Origin: Bacillus suaedaesalsae
GTDB taxonomy: Bacteria; Bacillota; Bacilli; Bacillales; SA4
Reading direction: 5' to 3'
Assembly (NCBI RefSeq): GCF_016890225.1
Contig: NZ_JAFELM010000030.1
Location: forward strand, 152,162-216,161
Length of the DNA stretch: 64,000 nucleotides
Below are positions 1-7,605 of this stretch, in pieces. Positions within the stretch are counted from its first letter, which is position 1, and each line of letters begins with the position of its first letter. The translations under genes and the position numbers were made by a program. Below the pieces are notes generated by a model that saw nothing but the letters and a program-made list of their open reading frames with translations, had not been told where the DNA came from and ran no database searches.

Positions 1-114
1 ATCTATAAAACAAAAGTTGTAAAATACTAGGATAGTTTTATATTCACAACTTAGTTAAGTTCTATACAATTTGACTAGAATGATAAATGAGAGATTGTAT
101 CCGAGTGGGGAACA

Positions 115-324
115 AAATACAGGTAAAAAATATAATGAAGACTTTAAGAAATGATTGTAGACCTCTATCTTACTGGCATCTCAGCCAAGGATTTAAGAAG
201 GGAATATGGCGTATCTGAAGTGATGATTTATGCATGTGTAAAGAATTTCACCCCTATTCCAACGAAGGATGATTCAACGGTTACGGCCAATGAACTAACG
301 AAAAATTACCAGACTTGTGTCTAA
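115..324 (+). pseudogene. IS3-family orfA (transposase helix-turn-helix subunit) remnant
   Basis: Decayed N-terminal part of an IS3-type OrfA. One frame gives GKKYNEDFKK up to about position 150. A one-base frameshift then moves to the frame starting with ATG at 151, which reads MIVDLYLTGISAKDLRREYG followed by VSEVMIYACVKNFTPI and stops at 322-324. This is the DNA-binding helix-turn-helix domain typical of IS3 OrfA proteins. There is no OrfB catalytic part and no terminal repeats were recognised, so it is a dead fragment. It lies just beyond the 3' end of the rml operon and marks an old insertion or rearrangement there. Confidence 0.7.
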
Positions 325-350
325 AATATTGACTCTAGTCCAAGTATCAG

Positions 351-398
351 GTGCAGGACTTTGCATTTATCATTTCAAAGCTCTGCACTTTTATTTTG
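351..398 (+). terminator. hairpin with T-rich tail downstream of the IS remnant
   Basis: GTGCAGGACTTTG (351-363) pairs with CAAAGCTCTGCAC (376-388) with two internal mismatches, and is followed by TTTTATTTT on the plus strand. It would stop plus-strand transcription from the IS remnant. On the minus strand, downstream of rmlD, it lacks a U tail. Confidence 0.45.
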
Positions 399-421
399 CA
401 TTTTATTAAGAGTTATAGTTG

Positions 422-1288
422 TTATTTATATACATTTCTTTTTAAAAAATCTTTTAACGCATCTCTCCAGTGAGGCAATAATTTAAACTCATTTATTCGT
501 AAATTCAAATGATCCATAACTGAATATTTTGGACGATTAGCAATTCTAGGAAATTCTTTTGTTCCACAAGATTTTAATTCAATGTTGATACTTAATTGAT
601 TAAATAACTCATTTGCTAGTTCATACCAAGAACAACTTCCTGAATTTGAGACATGGTAAGTTCCATATTTTGAAGACTCCATAATTTCAATAACGGACTT
701 TGCTAAATCAAGAGTATAAGTTGGACAGCCAATTTGATCTTTTACCACCATAAGTTGACTCTGTTGCTTTGATAATTCAATCATTGTTTTTATAAAGTTC
801 TTTCCATTGGTACCAAACACCCATGATGTTCTTATGATAAAGTATTTTGAATGAAAATCACGAACAAAGCATTCCCCAGCTAGTTTGGATAGTCCATATA
901 TATTAATAGGATCTGTCTTTGAGTATTCATTATATGGTGTATTACTTTTTCCATTAAAAACATAATCAGTGCTTATATAAACTAGTTTTGCTTGAATACT
1001 TTCGGCTGCTATTGCTATATTACGAGTACCTATACCATTAACTAAAAATGACAAGTCAGGATTACTTTCAGCACCATCCACATCAGTAAATGCTGCACAG
1101 TGAATAATAATATTGGGATTTACTTTGGTGACTTGGTTGAAGACCTCCACCTCGTTTGTTATGTCCAATTGATCTCTTCCGAAACTAAACACAGTATATC
1201 CAAACTCTTTCAACACTAAAACCAATTCTGACCCTAGTTGCCCTTTAGCTCCAGTGACAAGCACCTTTTTTATAATGTTTCCCTCCAT
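422..1288 (-). CDS. rmlD: dTDP-4-dehydrorhamnose reductase (RmlD)
   Basis: Last enzyme of dTDP-L-rhamnose synthesis; reduces dTDP-4-dehydro-L-rhamnose with NAD(P)H in the cytoplasm. It is a short-chain dehydrogenase-type fold: the nucleotide-binding motif VTGAKGQLGSELV is near residue 11, and the catalytic YxxxK appears as YGLSKLAG near residue 131. Length (about 285 aa) is normal. It is the last gene of the leftward rmlA-C-B-D cluster. The start is odd: the ATG at 1288 has no upstream Shine-Dalgarno, whereas GGAGGG lies just inside the frame and is well placed for a non-AUG start (ATT or ATA, about 1276-1271) that would give the family's usual beginning before KKVLVTG. Function is secure; the start is not. 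Confidence 0.93.
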   Translation of the reverse strand: MEGNIIKKVLVTGAKGQLGSELVLVLKEFGYTVFSFGRDQLDITNEVEVFNQVTKVNPNIIIHCAAFTDVDGAESNPDLSFLVNGIGTRNIAIAAESIQAKLVYISTDYVFNGKSNTPYNEYSKTDPINIYGLSKLAGECFVRDFHSKYFIIRTSWVFGTNGKNFIKTMIELSKQQSQLMVVKDQIGCPTYTLDLAKSVIEIMESSKYGTYHVSNSGSCSWYELANELFNQLSINIELKSCGTKEFPRIANRPKYSVMDHLNLRINEFKLLPHWRDALKDFLKRNVYK

Positions 1289-1306
1289 TCTATAAAATCT
1301 ATTAAG

Positions 1307-2281
1307 TTATTGTTTTATTTTTAATGACTTCCACCATTTTTGATTAGATTTATACCAATTTATCGTTTCTTCTAATCCACTATCAAACGAATATTTGCCC
1401 TTCCATCCTAATTTAGTACGAATCTTCTCAGAATCTATAGCATATCGAAAGTCATGACCTAGCCTATCGTCCACGAATGAAATCATATTCCTTGAAACTC
1501 CAAGCTCATCTACTATTTTTTCTACAACTTCAATATTCGTTCTCTCATTGTTACCACCAATATTATATACTTCACCTGGTTTTCCTTTTTGAAGGACCAA
1601 ATCTATAGCTGAACAGTGATCTTCAACATGCAGCCAGTCTCGGATATTTTTGCCGTCTCCGTAGACCGGTAACAATTTACCTTCTATTGCATTAGTAATC
1701 ATAAGGGGAATAAGTTTTTCGGGAAACTGAAATGGACCATAGTTATTAGAACATCTTGTAATATTCACATGCAATCCAAATGTTTCATGATATGAACGAA
1801 CTATTAGATCAGCACTTGCTTTACTTGCAGAATAAGGACTATTTGGTGCTAAAGGTGTTTGCTCCGTAAAATATCCTATTTTACCAAGTGAGCCATACAC
1901 TTCATCAGTTGATACTTGTATGAATTTCTTAATATTATTTTCTTTGGCAACATTTAATAACGATAATGTTCCTAATACATTTGTTCTTATAAATTGATCT
2001 GAATGTTTGATACTCTTATCTACATGGGATTCTGCTGCAAAGTTTACAATTATATCAATACCATAGGATTTAATAATATACTCAACGAGTTCATTATTTA
2101 CGATGTCCCCTTTTATAAAAGTATAATTCTTATAATCTTTAATCCTACTTAAGTTATCCAGATTACCTGCATAAGTTAATAAATCTAAATTTACAATGTA
2201 AATATCTTGATAGTTTTTAAGCATATAGTAAATAAAATTACTTCCAATAAATCCTGCTCCACCGGTTATTAATACCTTCAC
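1307..2281 (-). CDS. rmlB: dTDP-glucose 4,6-dehydratase (RmlB)
   Basis: Second step of dTDP-L-rhamnose synthesis: converts dTDP-glucose to dTDP-4-dehydro-6-deoxyglucose using bound NAD. The extended short-chain dehydrogenase fold is visible: GGAGFIGSNF near residue 7 binds NAD, STDEVYGSLG near residue 123 holds the Thr-Asp-Glu catalytic triad, and YSASKASAD near residue 150 supplies Tyr/Lys. RDWLHVEDHC is the family's C-terminal signature. The start is GTG at 2281 with GGGAGGTG just upstream. Only 15 nt separate it from rmlC, so it is cotranscribed. Confidence 0.96.
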   Translation of the reverse strand: MKVLITGGAGFIGSNFIYYMLKNYQDIYIVNLDLLTYAGNLDNLSRIKDYKNYTFIKGDIVNNELVEYIIKSYGIDIIVNFAAESHVDKSIKHSDQFIRTNVLGTLSLLNVAKENNIKKFIQVSTDEVYGSLGKIGYFTEQTPLAPNSPYSASKASADLIVRSYHETFGLHVNITRCSNNYGPFQFPEKLIPLMITNAIEGKLLPVYGDGKNIRDWLHVEDHCSAIDLVLQKGKPGEVYNIGGNNERTNIEVVEKIVDELGVSRNMISFVDDRLGHDFRYAIDSEKIRTKLGWKGKYSFDSGLEETINWYKSNQKWWKSLKIKQ

Positions 2282-2296
2282 TTAATGCACCTCCCC

Positions 2297-2842
2297 CTAA
2301 AAGTTTAATTCTGAATGCTTCAACAAAGGTAATTGTTGATCTTTGATTGATAATATTGGATTAGAAATTGGCCATTCAATACCAATATTAGGATCATTCC
2401 ACAGAATTCCCCGATCGAGCTTCGAATCATAGAACTGGTCAACCTTGTATAATAAATGTGTATCCGGAACTAGAGTACAAAAACCATGAGCAAATCCAGG
2501 TGGGATTAATAACTGTTTTTTATTCTCCTCACTTAAAATAATACCGAACCAATCCCCAAACGTATTAGAGTTCGGTCGAATATCAACAACCACATCATAA
2601 ATAGCACCTGTACATACGCGTACTAATTTAGTTTGAGCCATTGGATGTAATTGATAATGTAGCCCTCTGACAACTCCAGGTTCCTTAGATAAGGAATGAT
2701 TATCTTGAACAAAATCATAATGTATTCCATTTTGTTCTAGTAATCTCTTATTATAGCTCTCCATAAAAAAACCTCGACCATCAAACTTAACCAATGGTTC
2801 TAATATATATACACCTTTAAACTTCGTTTCGTTAATCTTCAT
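2297..2842 (-). CDS. rmlC: dTDP-4-dehydrorhamnose 3,5-epimerase (RmlC)
   Basis: Third pathway step: epimerises C3 and C5 of dTDP-4-dehydro-6-deoxyglucose. At 181 aa it is a normal-length cupin. [10 protein letters not shown] near residue 23, the catalytic His in VVRGLHYQ near residue 62, and [11 protein letters not shown] near residue 114 are recognisable. ATG at 2842 has GAGGTGGGAG immediately upstream; the start overlaps the 3' end of rmlA by 11 nt, indicating translational coupling. Confidence 0.96.
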   Translation of the reverse strand: MKINETKFKGVYILEPLVKFDGRGFFMESYNKRLLEQNGIHYDFVQDNHSLSKEPGVVRGLHYQLHPMAQTKLVRVCTGAIYDVVVDIRPNSNTFGDWFGIILSEENKKQLLIPPGFAHGFCTLVPDTHLLYKVDQFYDSKLDRGILWNDPNIGIEWPISNPILSIKDQQLPLLKHSELNF

Positions 2843-3725
2843 CTCCCACCTCAGTTAGTGAAGCTTTTGCAATCTTAATCAGGTATTTACCATACTCATT
2901 TTTCATTAAAGGCTTTGCAAGGTTATATAACTGTTGACTTGATATATAACCCTTCTTAAATACAATTTCTTCTATACATGCAATCTTTATATTTTGATGT
3001 TCTTCTACAGATTTAATAAACTGAGATGCTTTTAAAAGTGAGTTGTGGGTTCCTGTATCTATCCAAGCGATTCCTTCTCCGAGCAGTTTCATGTTTAACT
3101 CTTCACACTCTAAATATTTGTTATTAATATCTGTTATTTCTAATTCTCCTCGATTAGAGGGAATAATTTCTTTGGCAAATTCAATCACTCGATTATCATA
3201 CAAATACAAGCCTGTTACAGCATAATTGGTTTTAGGTGATGAAGGCTTCTCTTCAATAGAAATTACCTTTCCTTCTTTATTAAATTCAATGACACCAAAT
3301 CGTTCTGGATCATCTACTTGATAGCCAAAAACTGTTGATCCAATATTATTTTTCACTGCATCCAATAGAATGTTTTGAATTTCAAACCCATAAAAAATAT
3401 TGTCACCTAATATTAATGCCACATCATCATCACCTATAAAATGCTCACCAATTAAGACTGCTTGTGCAATACCTTCAGGGGCAAATTGAATTTCATATGA
3501 GATAGATATTCCTAAACTAGATCCATCACCTAACAGCTCTTTATATCGGGGAGTGTCACGGGGAGTTGAGATAATCAATATCTCTTTTATACCTGCATAC
3601 AACAGTGTTGAGAGAGGGTAGTAGATCATTGGTTTATCAAAAATAGGTAGTAAATGCTTGGAGATAGATTTTGTTAATGGATACAATCTCGTCCCACTCC
3701 CCCCTGCTAAAATAATTCCTTTCAC
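2832..3725 (-). CDS. rmlA: glucose-1-phosphate thymidylyltransferase (RmlA)
   Basis: First committed step: glucose-1-phosphate plus dTTP to dTDP-glucose. The nucleotidyltransferase motif [11 protein letters not shown] is at the N-terminus, and [10 protein letters not shown] and [20 protein letters not shown] are family signatures. I start it at GTG 3725: GGAAGGAGG lies directly upstream and is itself the source of the apparent MGRR extension from the in-frame ATG at 3743. This gives 297 aa beginning MKGIILAGG. It leads rmlACBD. The sigma-K-like promoter at 3771-3798 suggests mother-cell expression during sporulation, which would feed rhamnose to the spore surface. Confidence 0.96.
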   Translation of the reverse strand: MKGIILAGGSGTRLYPLTKSISKHLLPIFDKPMIYYPLSTLLYAGIKEILIISTPRDTPRYKELLGDGSSLGISISYEIQFAPEGIAQAVLIGEHFIGDDDVALILGDNIFYGFEIQNILLDAVKNNIGSTVFGYQVDDPERFGVIEFNKEGKVISIEEKPSSPKTNYAVTGLYLYDNRVIEFAKEIIPSNRGELEITDINNKYLECEELNMKLLGEGIAWIDTGTHNSLLKASQFIKSVEEHQNIKIACIEEIVFKKGYISSQQLYNLAKPLMKNEYGKYLIKIAKASLTEVGDED

Positions 3726-3770
3726 ATTAATCCTCCTTCCCAAAAATGAAATAACCTATTTTTCTTTAGG

Positions 3771-3798
3771 TATTATATGTGAACGAATTACCAGTGTT
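3771..3798 (-). promoter_or_regulatory. putative sigma-K promoter of rmlACBD
   Basis: On the minus strand, AC (3797-3796), a 16-nt spacer, then CATATAATA (3779-3771) fits the sigma-K consensus (AC about 16-17 nt before CATANNNTA) exactly. The predicted transcript would start near 3764, about 40 nt before the rmlA GTG. Predicted by motif only. Confidence 0.55.
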
Positions 3799-3944
3799 TG
3801 GGTATTGAGGAATAAAATCTTGAGTAACAAGTGCATCTAAAATTAAGTAGAAGAGTACTGCTCTTAAATTTTTCTCAATATAATATAGAATTTTTTCAAA
3901 ACAAACGCTTGCCCATTTTTCCCCCATAAAGGCAACTCGCCCAT

Positions 3945-3971
3945 ACCAAACTCCTAATAAGACATATTCTA
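3945..3971 (+). promoter_or_regulatory. putative sigma-K promoter of the cotY-like gene
   Basis: AC (3945-3946), a 16-nt spacer, then CATATTCTA (3963-3971) fits the sigma-K consensus. It lies about 49 nt before the coat-gene ATG and is divergent from the rml sigma-K match, so one 294-nt gap appears to serve two mother-cell transcripts. Confidence 0.55.
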
Positions 3972-4019
3972 TATTGACGATAAAAAGTCAAAACAAAAAT
4001 TTTAAGGAGTGAAATATTC

Positions 4020-4490
4020 ATGAGTTGTTCAAACAATAACTGTGTATGTGATGCAGTTCAAAACATCCTAGACCAACAAGAAGCTGTTGAAGATCAATGT
4101 CCTACAAGTTGTTATACAAACCTTTTAGCACCTACAGTTGCACCTGGAAGAGATACAATTCCTTTTATCCTTTACACTAAAAAGGGTAAGCCATTCAGTG
4201 CATTTGGTGGTATTGGTGGAGACAGCTTTAGAACACCTTTCTTCCGTGTCTCAAACCTTGATGGTTGCTGTGCAACACTTGAACTACTTGAGCCGGACTT
4301 AAATGGTGGAGGCGTTAATGACTGTACTTCTGATATTGAAGAAATCATCTGCAGAACTGAAGAACTTGAAAGAACTGGATTCTGTATCGAAGTTGACTTA
4401 GACTGCTTCTGTGCTATCCAATGTTTAAGCCCAGATTTAGTAGAAAGTGTGTTAAGCGGAGCTGGCAGACACAAAAGAAAACACCGTTAA
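4020..4490 (+). CDS. cotY: CotY/ExsY-like cysteine-rich spore coat/exosporium protein
   Basis: Structural protein of the CotY/CotZ/ExsY family, which self-assembles into disulfide-linked crystalline layers of the outer coat crust or exosporium basal layer. At 156 aa it is rich in Cys. Family blocks are [45 protein letters not shown] and [20 protein letters not shown]. It ends in a basic tail RHKRKHR. ATG at 4020 follows AAGGAGTGAAATATTC. The N-terminus (MSC...[15 protein letters not shown]) resembles B. subtilis CotY more than CotZ, but the paralogue assignment is tentative. Its own sigma-K-like promoter and terminator suggest a single-gene transcript. Confidence 0.9.
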   Translation: MSCSNNNCVCDAVQNILDQQEAVEDQCPTSCYTNLLAPTVAPGRDTIPFILYTKKGKPFSAFGGIGGDSFRTPFFRVSNLDGCCATLELLEPDLNGGGVNDCTSDIEEIICRTEELERTGFCIEVDLDCFCAIQCLSPDLVESVLSGAGRHKRKHR

Positions 4491-4504
4491 TAGCTTTACA
4501 GATT

Positions 4505-4534
4505 GAAAGGGACAGTTATTGTCCCTTTCTTTCA
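4505..4534 (+). terminator. terminator of the cotY-like gene
   Basis: GAAAGGGACA (4505-4514) pairs perfectly with TGTCCCTTTC (4520-4529) across a 5-nt loop, followed by a T-rich run. Confidence 0.8.
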
Positions 4535-4621
4535 TTTTAAAAAATGGGTATTAGACCTTAACACAATAAATCTAGTCCTCCTATAAGATGTTATGAGTCT
4601 ATAAAAATAGGAGGCAAAAAG

Positions 4622-5122
4622 ATGAGTAAAGAATTGAATTGTGTATGCGATGCTGTACAAAATATTCATGATTTGCAAGAGGCTGTTGAAGATCAATGTC
4701 CTACAAGCTGTTTTAGTAACTTGTTGTCACCTTCAAACTTTTTAGGTGATACAATCCCATTCATTCTTTATACAAAGAAGGGTGAACCTTTTAAGGCATT
4801 CGGAAACATTGGTAATGAAGATTGTTTCAAAACACCTTTCTTCCGTGTAGAAAACATTGATGATTGTTGCGCAACTCTTTCATTATTAATGCCAGATTGC
4901 AGCGACATTTGTGGCGTAAATAACTTAGTTAAAACAGCTTTTTGTATTGAAGTAGACTTAGGCTGCTTTTGTGCTATTCAATGTTTAGATCCAAGATTAG
5001 TAGTAAACTCTTTTCCTACACCAACAGTCGTAGCAGGTGTTGAAGATGAGGAAGAGGAAGAGGATGAGGAACAAGTAGAAGATCATAGTCATGGTCGTAA
5101 AAGAAGAGGTCATCGCCATTAG
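4622..5122 (+). CDS. cotZ: CotZ-like cysteine-rich spore coat/exosporium protein with charged tail
   Basis: Second CotY/CotZ family member (166 aa). It shares [39 protein letters not shown] and [20 protein letters not shown] with its upstream neighbour. It differs in having a long C-terminal extension from about residue 140: a run of Asp/Glu, then a His/Arg/Lys-rich end (HSHGRKRRGHRH). An acidic-then-basic tail is unusual and could mediate packing or ion binding on the spore surface; that is inference. ATG at 4622 follows AATAGGAGGCAAAAAG. The best promoter candidate is weak (TATAAGATG at 4582-4590). CotZ assignment rests on the N-terminal NI.DLQ.AVE.QCPT motif and on being next to cotO. Confidence 0.88.
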   Translation: MSKELNCVCDAVQNIHDLQEAVEDQCPTSCFSNLLSPSNFLGDTIPFILYTKKGEPFKAFGNIGNEDCFKTPFFRVENIDDCCATLSLLMPDCSDICGVNNLVKTAFCIEVDLGCFCAIQCLDPRLVVNSFPTPTVVAGVEDEEEEEDEEQVEDHSHGRKRRGHRH

Positions 5123-5124
5123 AA

Positions 5125-5151
5125 AAGAATCGGGTTTTCCCGATTCTTTTT
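5125..5151. terminator. bidirectional terminator between cotZ and cotO
   Basis: AAGAATCGGG (5125-5134), TTTT loop, CCCGATTCTT (5139-5148), flanked by A-rich and T-rich runs, serving the convergent cotZ and cotO genes. Confidence 0.85.
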
Positions 5152-5608
5152 ATAATCCAATAATTGAAATATCTTTAATCTCTTGAAGTGATAGTTGAAC
5201 TTCATAAGGCTCTGATACTGTATTAATTAATACAATTCCTTCATTAAATCCAATAACTTTTCCTCTATATGTTTCAGATTCAGTTTTAATCTGGCATGTA
5301 GACTTCGGAACATTTGCTGGTAATTTTACAAAGAACTTAATCTTCTCTTCTATATTTAATTCTACAAATCTCCTTCTTCTTGATTTCCGATTTTTAGGTG
5401 TATCCACAACCTTTTGCGGTACTTCCTCTTCTTCAACCGTTGGTATTTCATTTTGTGAAACTTCAACCTCAGCTTTTGGTTCCTCTTTAACTTCAGTAAA
5501 CACTTTTTTCTTGGTTACTACGTGCTGCATCTTAGCCGTAATTGCCGAAAAATTCGGTTGTGATATATACATTAGTGGACGTTGCTTAACCGTTTCTTTG
5601 TTTATCAT
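5150..5608 (-). CDS. cotO: CotO-like spore coat morphogenetic protein
   Basis: A 152-aa protein beginning MINKETVKQRPLMYISQPN. It has a disordered, acidic Glu/Val/Pro-rich middle (about residues 37-70), a basic patch KNRKSRRRRF, and a globular C-terminal half (about 80-152). In B. subtilis, CotO acts late in coat assembly and is needed for the encasement steps that place CotY/CotZ; its gene lies between fabI and cotZ, as here. I choose ATG at 5608 because AGGCGGAGG stands just upstream; the longer frame from 5641 would translate through that ribosome-binding site. A loose sigma-K match (CATACTAATA) lies upstream. Assignment relies on the PLMYISQP start, composition and position. Confidence 0.78.
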   Translation of the reverse strand: MINKETVKQRPLMYISQPNFSAITAKMQHVVTKKKVFTEVKEEPKAEVEVSQNEIPTVEEEEVPQKVVDTPKNRKSRRRRFVELNIEEKIKFFVKLPANVPKSTCQIKTESETYRGKVIGFNEGIVLINTVSEPYEVQLSLQEIKDISIIGL

Positions 5609-5795
5609 TTTGTCCAACCTCCGCCTCTTTTCAATATTCATCTATTAGTATGCTGACTTTCATTGTTATGTGCCTATTCATAAAAGAAATGTTCCTACAA
5701 AAAGCATAAATTCAAAAAAATTGCCAGATTGTCCAAACGTATCACTCTTGTCCTTCGTATATTGTAGTAAAGCTACTTGAAAGGAGGAGAAATAA

Positions 5796-6599
5796 ATGAA
5801 ACTTTATTTAGATCCCGGACATGGTGGTACAGACCCTGGTGCACAAGGAAATGGACTTAAGGAAAAGGATATAAATTTAGATATTGCTCTTAGAATTCGA
5901 AATATTTTACTAAACAATTATGATAATGTTGATGTGCTAATGAGTCGGACGGGTGATACAACGAAAAGCTTAGAGCAGCGTACAAATGAAGCAAATGCTT
6001 GGGGAGCTGATTTTTATTTAGCCATTCATTGTAATGCGTTTAATGGCTCTGCACAAGGATATGAAGATTATATCCATAGTAGTTTGTCAGATAGTTCAAC
6101 AACGGCTACCTACCAAAACATCATTCATGCAGAAGTGGTGAAGTTGAATCAACTTGTTGACCGTGGAAAAAAGAAAGCTAACTTTCACGTTTTAAGGGAA
6201 TCAAGCATGTCTGCAATGTTAAGCGAAAATGGGTTTATTGATAATTCTCATGATGCAGCATTGATGAAAGATCCCACTTGGCGCCAAAGAGTTGCACAAG
6301 GTCATGTAAATGGGTTAGAAAAATCATTTAATATACAGCGCAAACAGACTAATGATACAGATACAGTTTATAAAATCATTGCAGGTTCTTTTAAATCTCG
6401 AGGAAATGCAGATCAACGCGTGGATTTTTTAAACTCCCAAAATATCGAGTCATATGTTGATACCGTTATAATATCAGGCGAGACGTGGTACCGTGTTCAA
6501 GCAGGAGCTTTTTCAAGCCGTGAAAATGCAGAAAGACGATTAACGGTAGTGAAAAATGCAGGAATAACAGATGCGTATATTCTCTCAGAAAAAATATAA
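5796..6599 (+). CDS. N-acetylmuramoyl-L-alanine amidase with SPOR domain (CwlC type)
   Basis: Zinc amidase that cuts the bond between muramic acid and L-Ala. The Amidase_3 domain spans about residues 1-178: YLDPGHGGTDPGAQG carries the first zinc His, Glu24 is in LKEKDINLD, AIHCNAFNG the next His, and the catalytic Glu is in AMLSENGFIDN. A SPOR domain (peptidoglycan binding) occupies about 188-267, with duplicated YKIIAGSFKSRGNAD / YRVQAGAFSSRENAE repeats. There is no signal peptide, as in the sporulation mother-cell amidases CwlC/CwlH. A partial sigma-K -10 (TATATTGTA, 5758-5766) lies upstream and AAGGAGGAG precedes ATG 5796. Proximity to coat genes fits mother-cell lysis, but a vegetative role is not excluded. 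Confidence 0.88.
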   Translation: MKLYLDPGHGGTDPGAQGNGLKEKDINLDIALRIRNILLNNYDNVDVLMSRTGDTTKSLEQRTNEANAWGADFYLAIHCNAFNGSAQGYEDYIHSSLSDSSTTATYQNIIHAEVVKLNQLVDRGKKKANFHVLRESSMSAMLSENGFIDNSHDAALMKDPTWRQRVAQGHVNGLEKSFNIQRKQTNDTDTVYKIIAGSFKSRGNADQRVDFLNSQNIESYVDTVIISGETWYRVQAGAFSSRENAERRLTVVKNAGITDAYILSEKI

Positions 6600-6601
6600 A
6601 A

Positions 6602-6631
6602 AAAGAAAGCGGAGCATCCCGCTTTCTTTTT
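6602..6631. terminator. bidirectional terminator between the amidase and fabI
   Basis: AAAGAAAGCGG (6602-6612) pairs with CCGCTTTCTTT (6619-6629), with A/T runs on both sides. It lies between convergent genes. Confidence 0.85.
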
Positions 6632-7406
6632 AGTTCGCTAAAATATTATACCCAGAATCAACGTGAATCATCTCACCTGTGATTCCGCGTGACATGTCAC
6701 TGAAAAGGAATACTGCTGTGTCTCCAACTTCTTCTTGAGTTGTTGTACGGCGAAGTGGTGCTTTTTCTTCGATTTCTTTTAGAATCGAGTTAAAATCACT
6801 TACACCTTTTGCAGATAGTGTACGGATAGGACCTGCTGAGATTGAGTTTACACGAATACCTTGTTTTCCAAGATCGTTTGCTAAGTATTTCACACTCGCA
6901 TCAAGAGAAGCTTTTGCAACTCCCATTACGTTGTAGTTTCCTACTACACGCTCTCCACCAAGGTATGTTAAGGTAACGATGCTTCCACCTTCAGTCATTA
7001 AATCCTTTGCAACCTTTGAAACGGCTGTTAACGAATAGGAGCTAATGTTGTGAGCTAACAGGAAACCATCACGAGTTGTGTTCATGTAGTCACCGTTTAG
7101 TTCTTCTTTGTTCGCAAACGCGATACAATGTGCTACTCCGTGAATTACACCGACTTGTTCTTTTATAGATGCAAAGCACTTTTCAATTTCTTCATCACTT
7201 GTAATATCACATGGTAATACAAGTGAATCATTTCGATCTAACGTTTCTGCTAAGTCACGTACGCTTTGCTCTAATCTTTCACCAGCATATGTGAAAACAA
7301 GACGAGCGCCAGCAGTATGTAAGGAGCGAGCAATCCCCCATGCTATACTTCTTTTATTCGCTACTCCCATTACTACATATGTACGACCTTGTAAGGAAAT
7401 ACCCAT
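6630..7406 (-). CDS. fabI: enoyl-[acyl-carrier-protein] reductase (FabI)
   Basis: NADH/NADPH-dependent reduction of trans-2-enoyl-ACP, the last step of each fatty-acid elongation cycle. 258 aa, normal length. It has the divergent nucleotide site GVANKRSIAWGIA near residue 14, the Tyr158/Lys165 pair in YNVMGVAKAS (with Tyr148 upstream), and a C-terminal SDMSRGITGEMIHVDSGYNI. ATG 7406 follows TAGGAGGAAGATAGAT. A FapR box lies just upstream (7439-7455). Adjacent to cotO as in B. subtilis. Confidence 0.97.
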   Translation of the reverse strand: MGISLQGRTYVVMGVANKRSIAWGIARSLHTAGARLVFTYAGERLEQSVRDLAETLDRNDSLVLPCDITSDEEIEKCFASIKEQVGVIHGVAHCIAFANKEELNGDYMNTTRDGFLLAHNISSYSLTAVSKVAKDLMTEGGSIVTLTYLGGERVVGNYNVMGVAKASLDASVKYLANDLGKQGIRVNSISAGPIRTLSAKGVSDFNSILKEIEEKAPLRRTTTQEEVGDTAVFLFSDMSRGITGEMIHVDSGYNILAN

Positions 7407-7438
7407 ATCTATCTTCCTCCTACATTTTATACCTTGTT

Positions 7439-7455
7439 ATTAGTACCTAGTCATA
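7439..7455 (-). promoter_or_regulatory. FapR operator upstream of fabI
   Basis: ATTAGTACCTAGTCATA on the plus strand matches the known FapR box (TTAGTACCTNGTCTTAA-type). It sits just downstream of a TATACT -10-like element on the minus strand, where FapR bound without malonyl-CoA would block transcription. The same motif occurs upstream of fabH at 54062-54078. Confidence 0.8.
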
Positions 7456-7605
7456 GTATATCATAATGATTATGAAGTTGACTAGCACTTTACAAAATAA
7501 TAGCTGCGATGAAGTTTTTCGTTCTTTTACTATTATTGAGAAATCACTCTCAAACTCACATCTACTACCTATACAAAAAAAAGAAGCCATATATAATATG
7601 ACTTC

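Noticed and set aside
3743..3743. ATG 3743 as the rmlA start
   Set aside because: Its first codons (MGRR) are the Shine-Dalgarno GGAAGGAGG of the GTG start at 3725.
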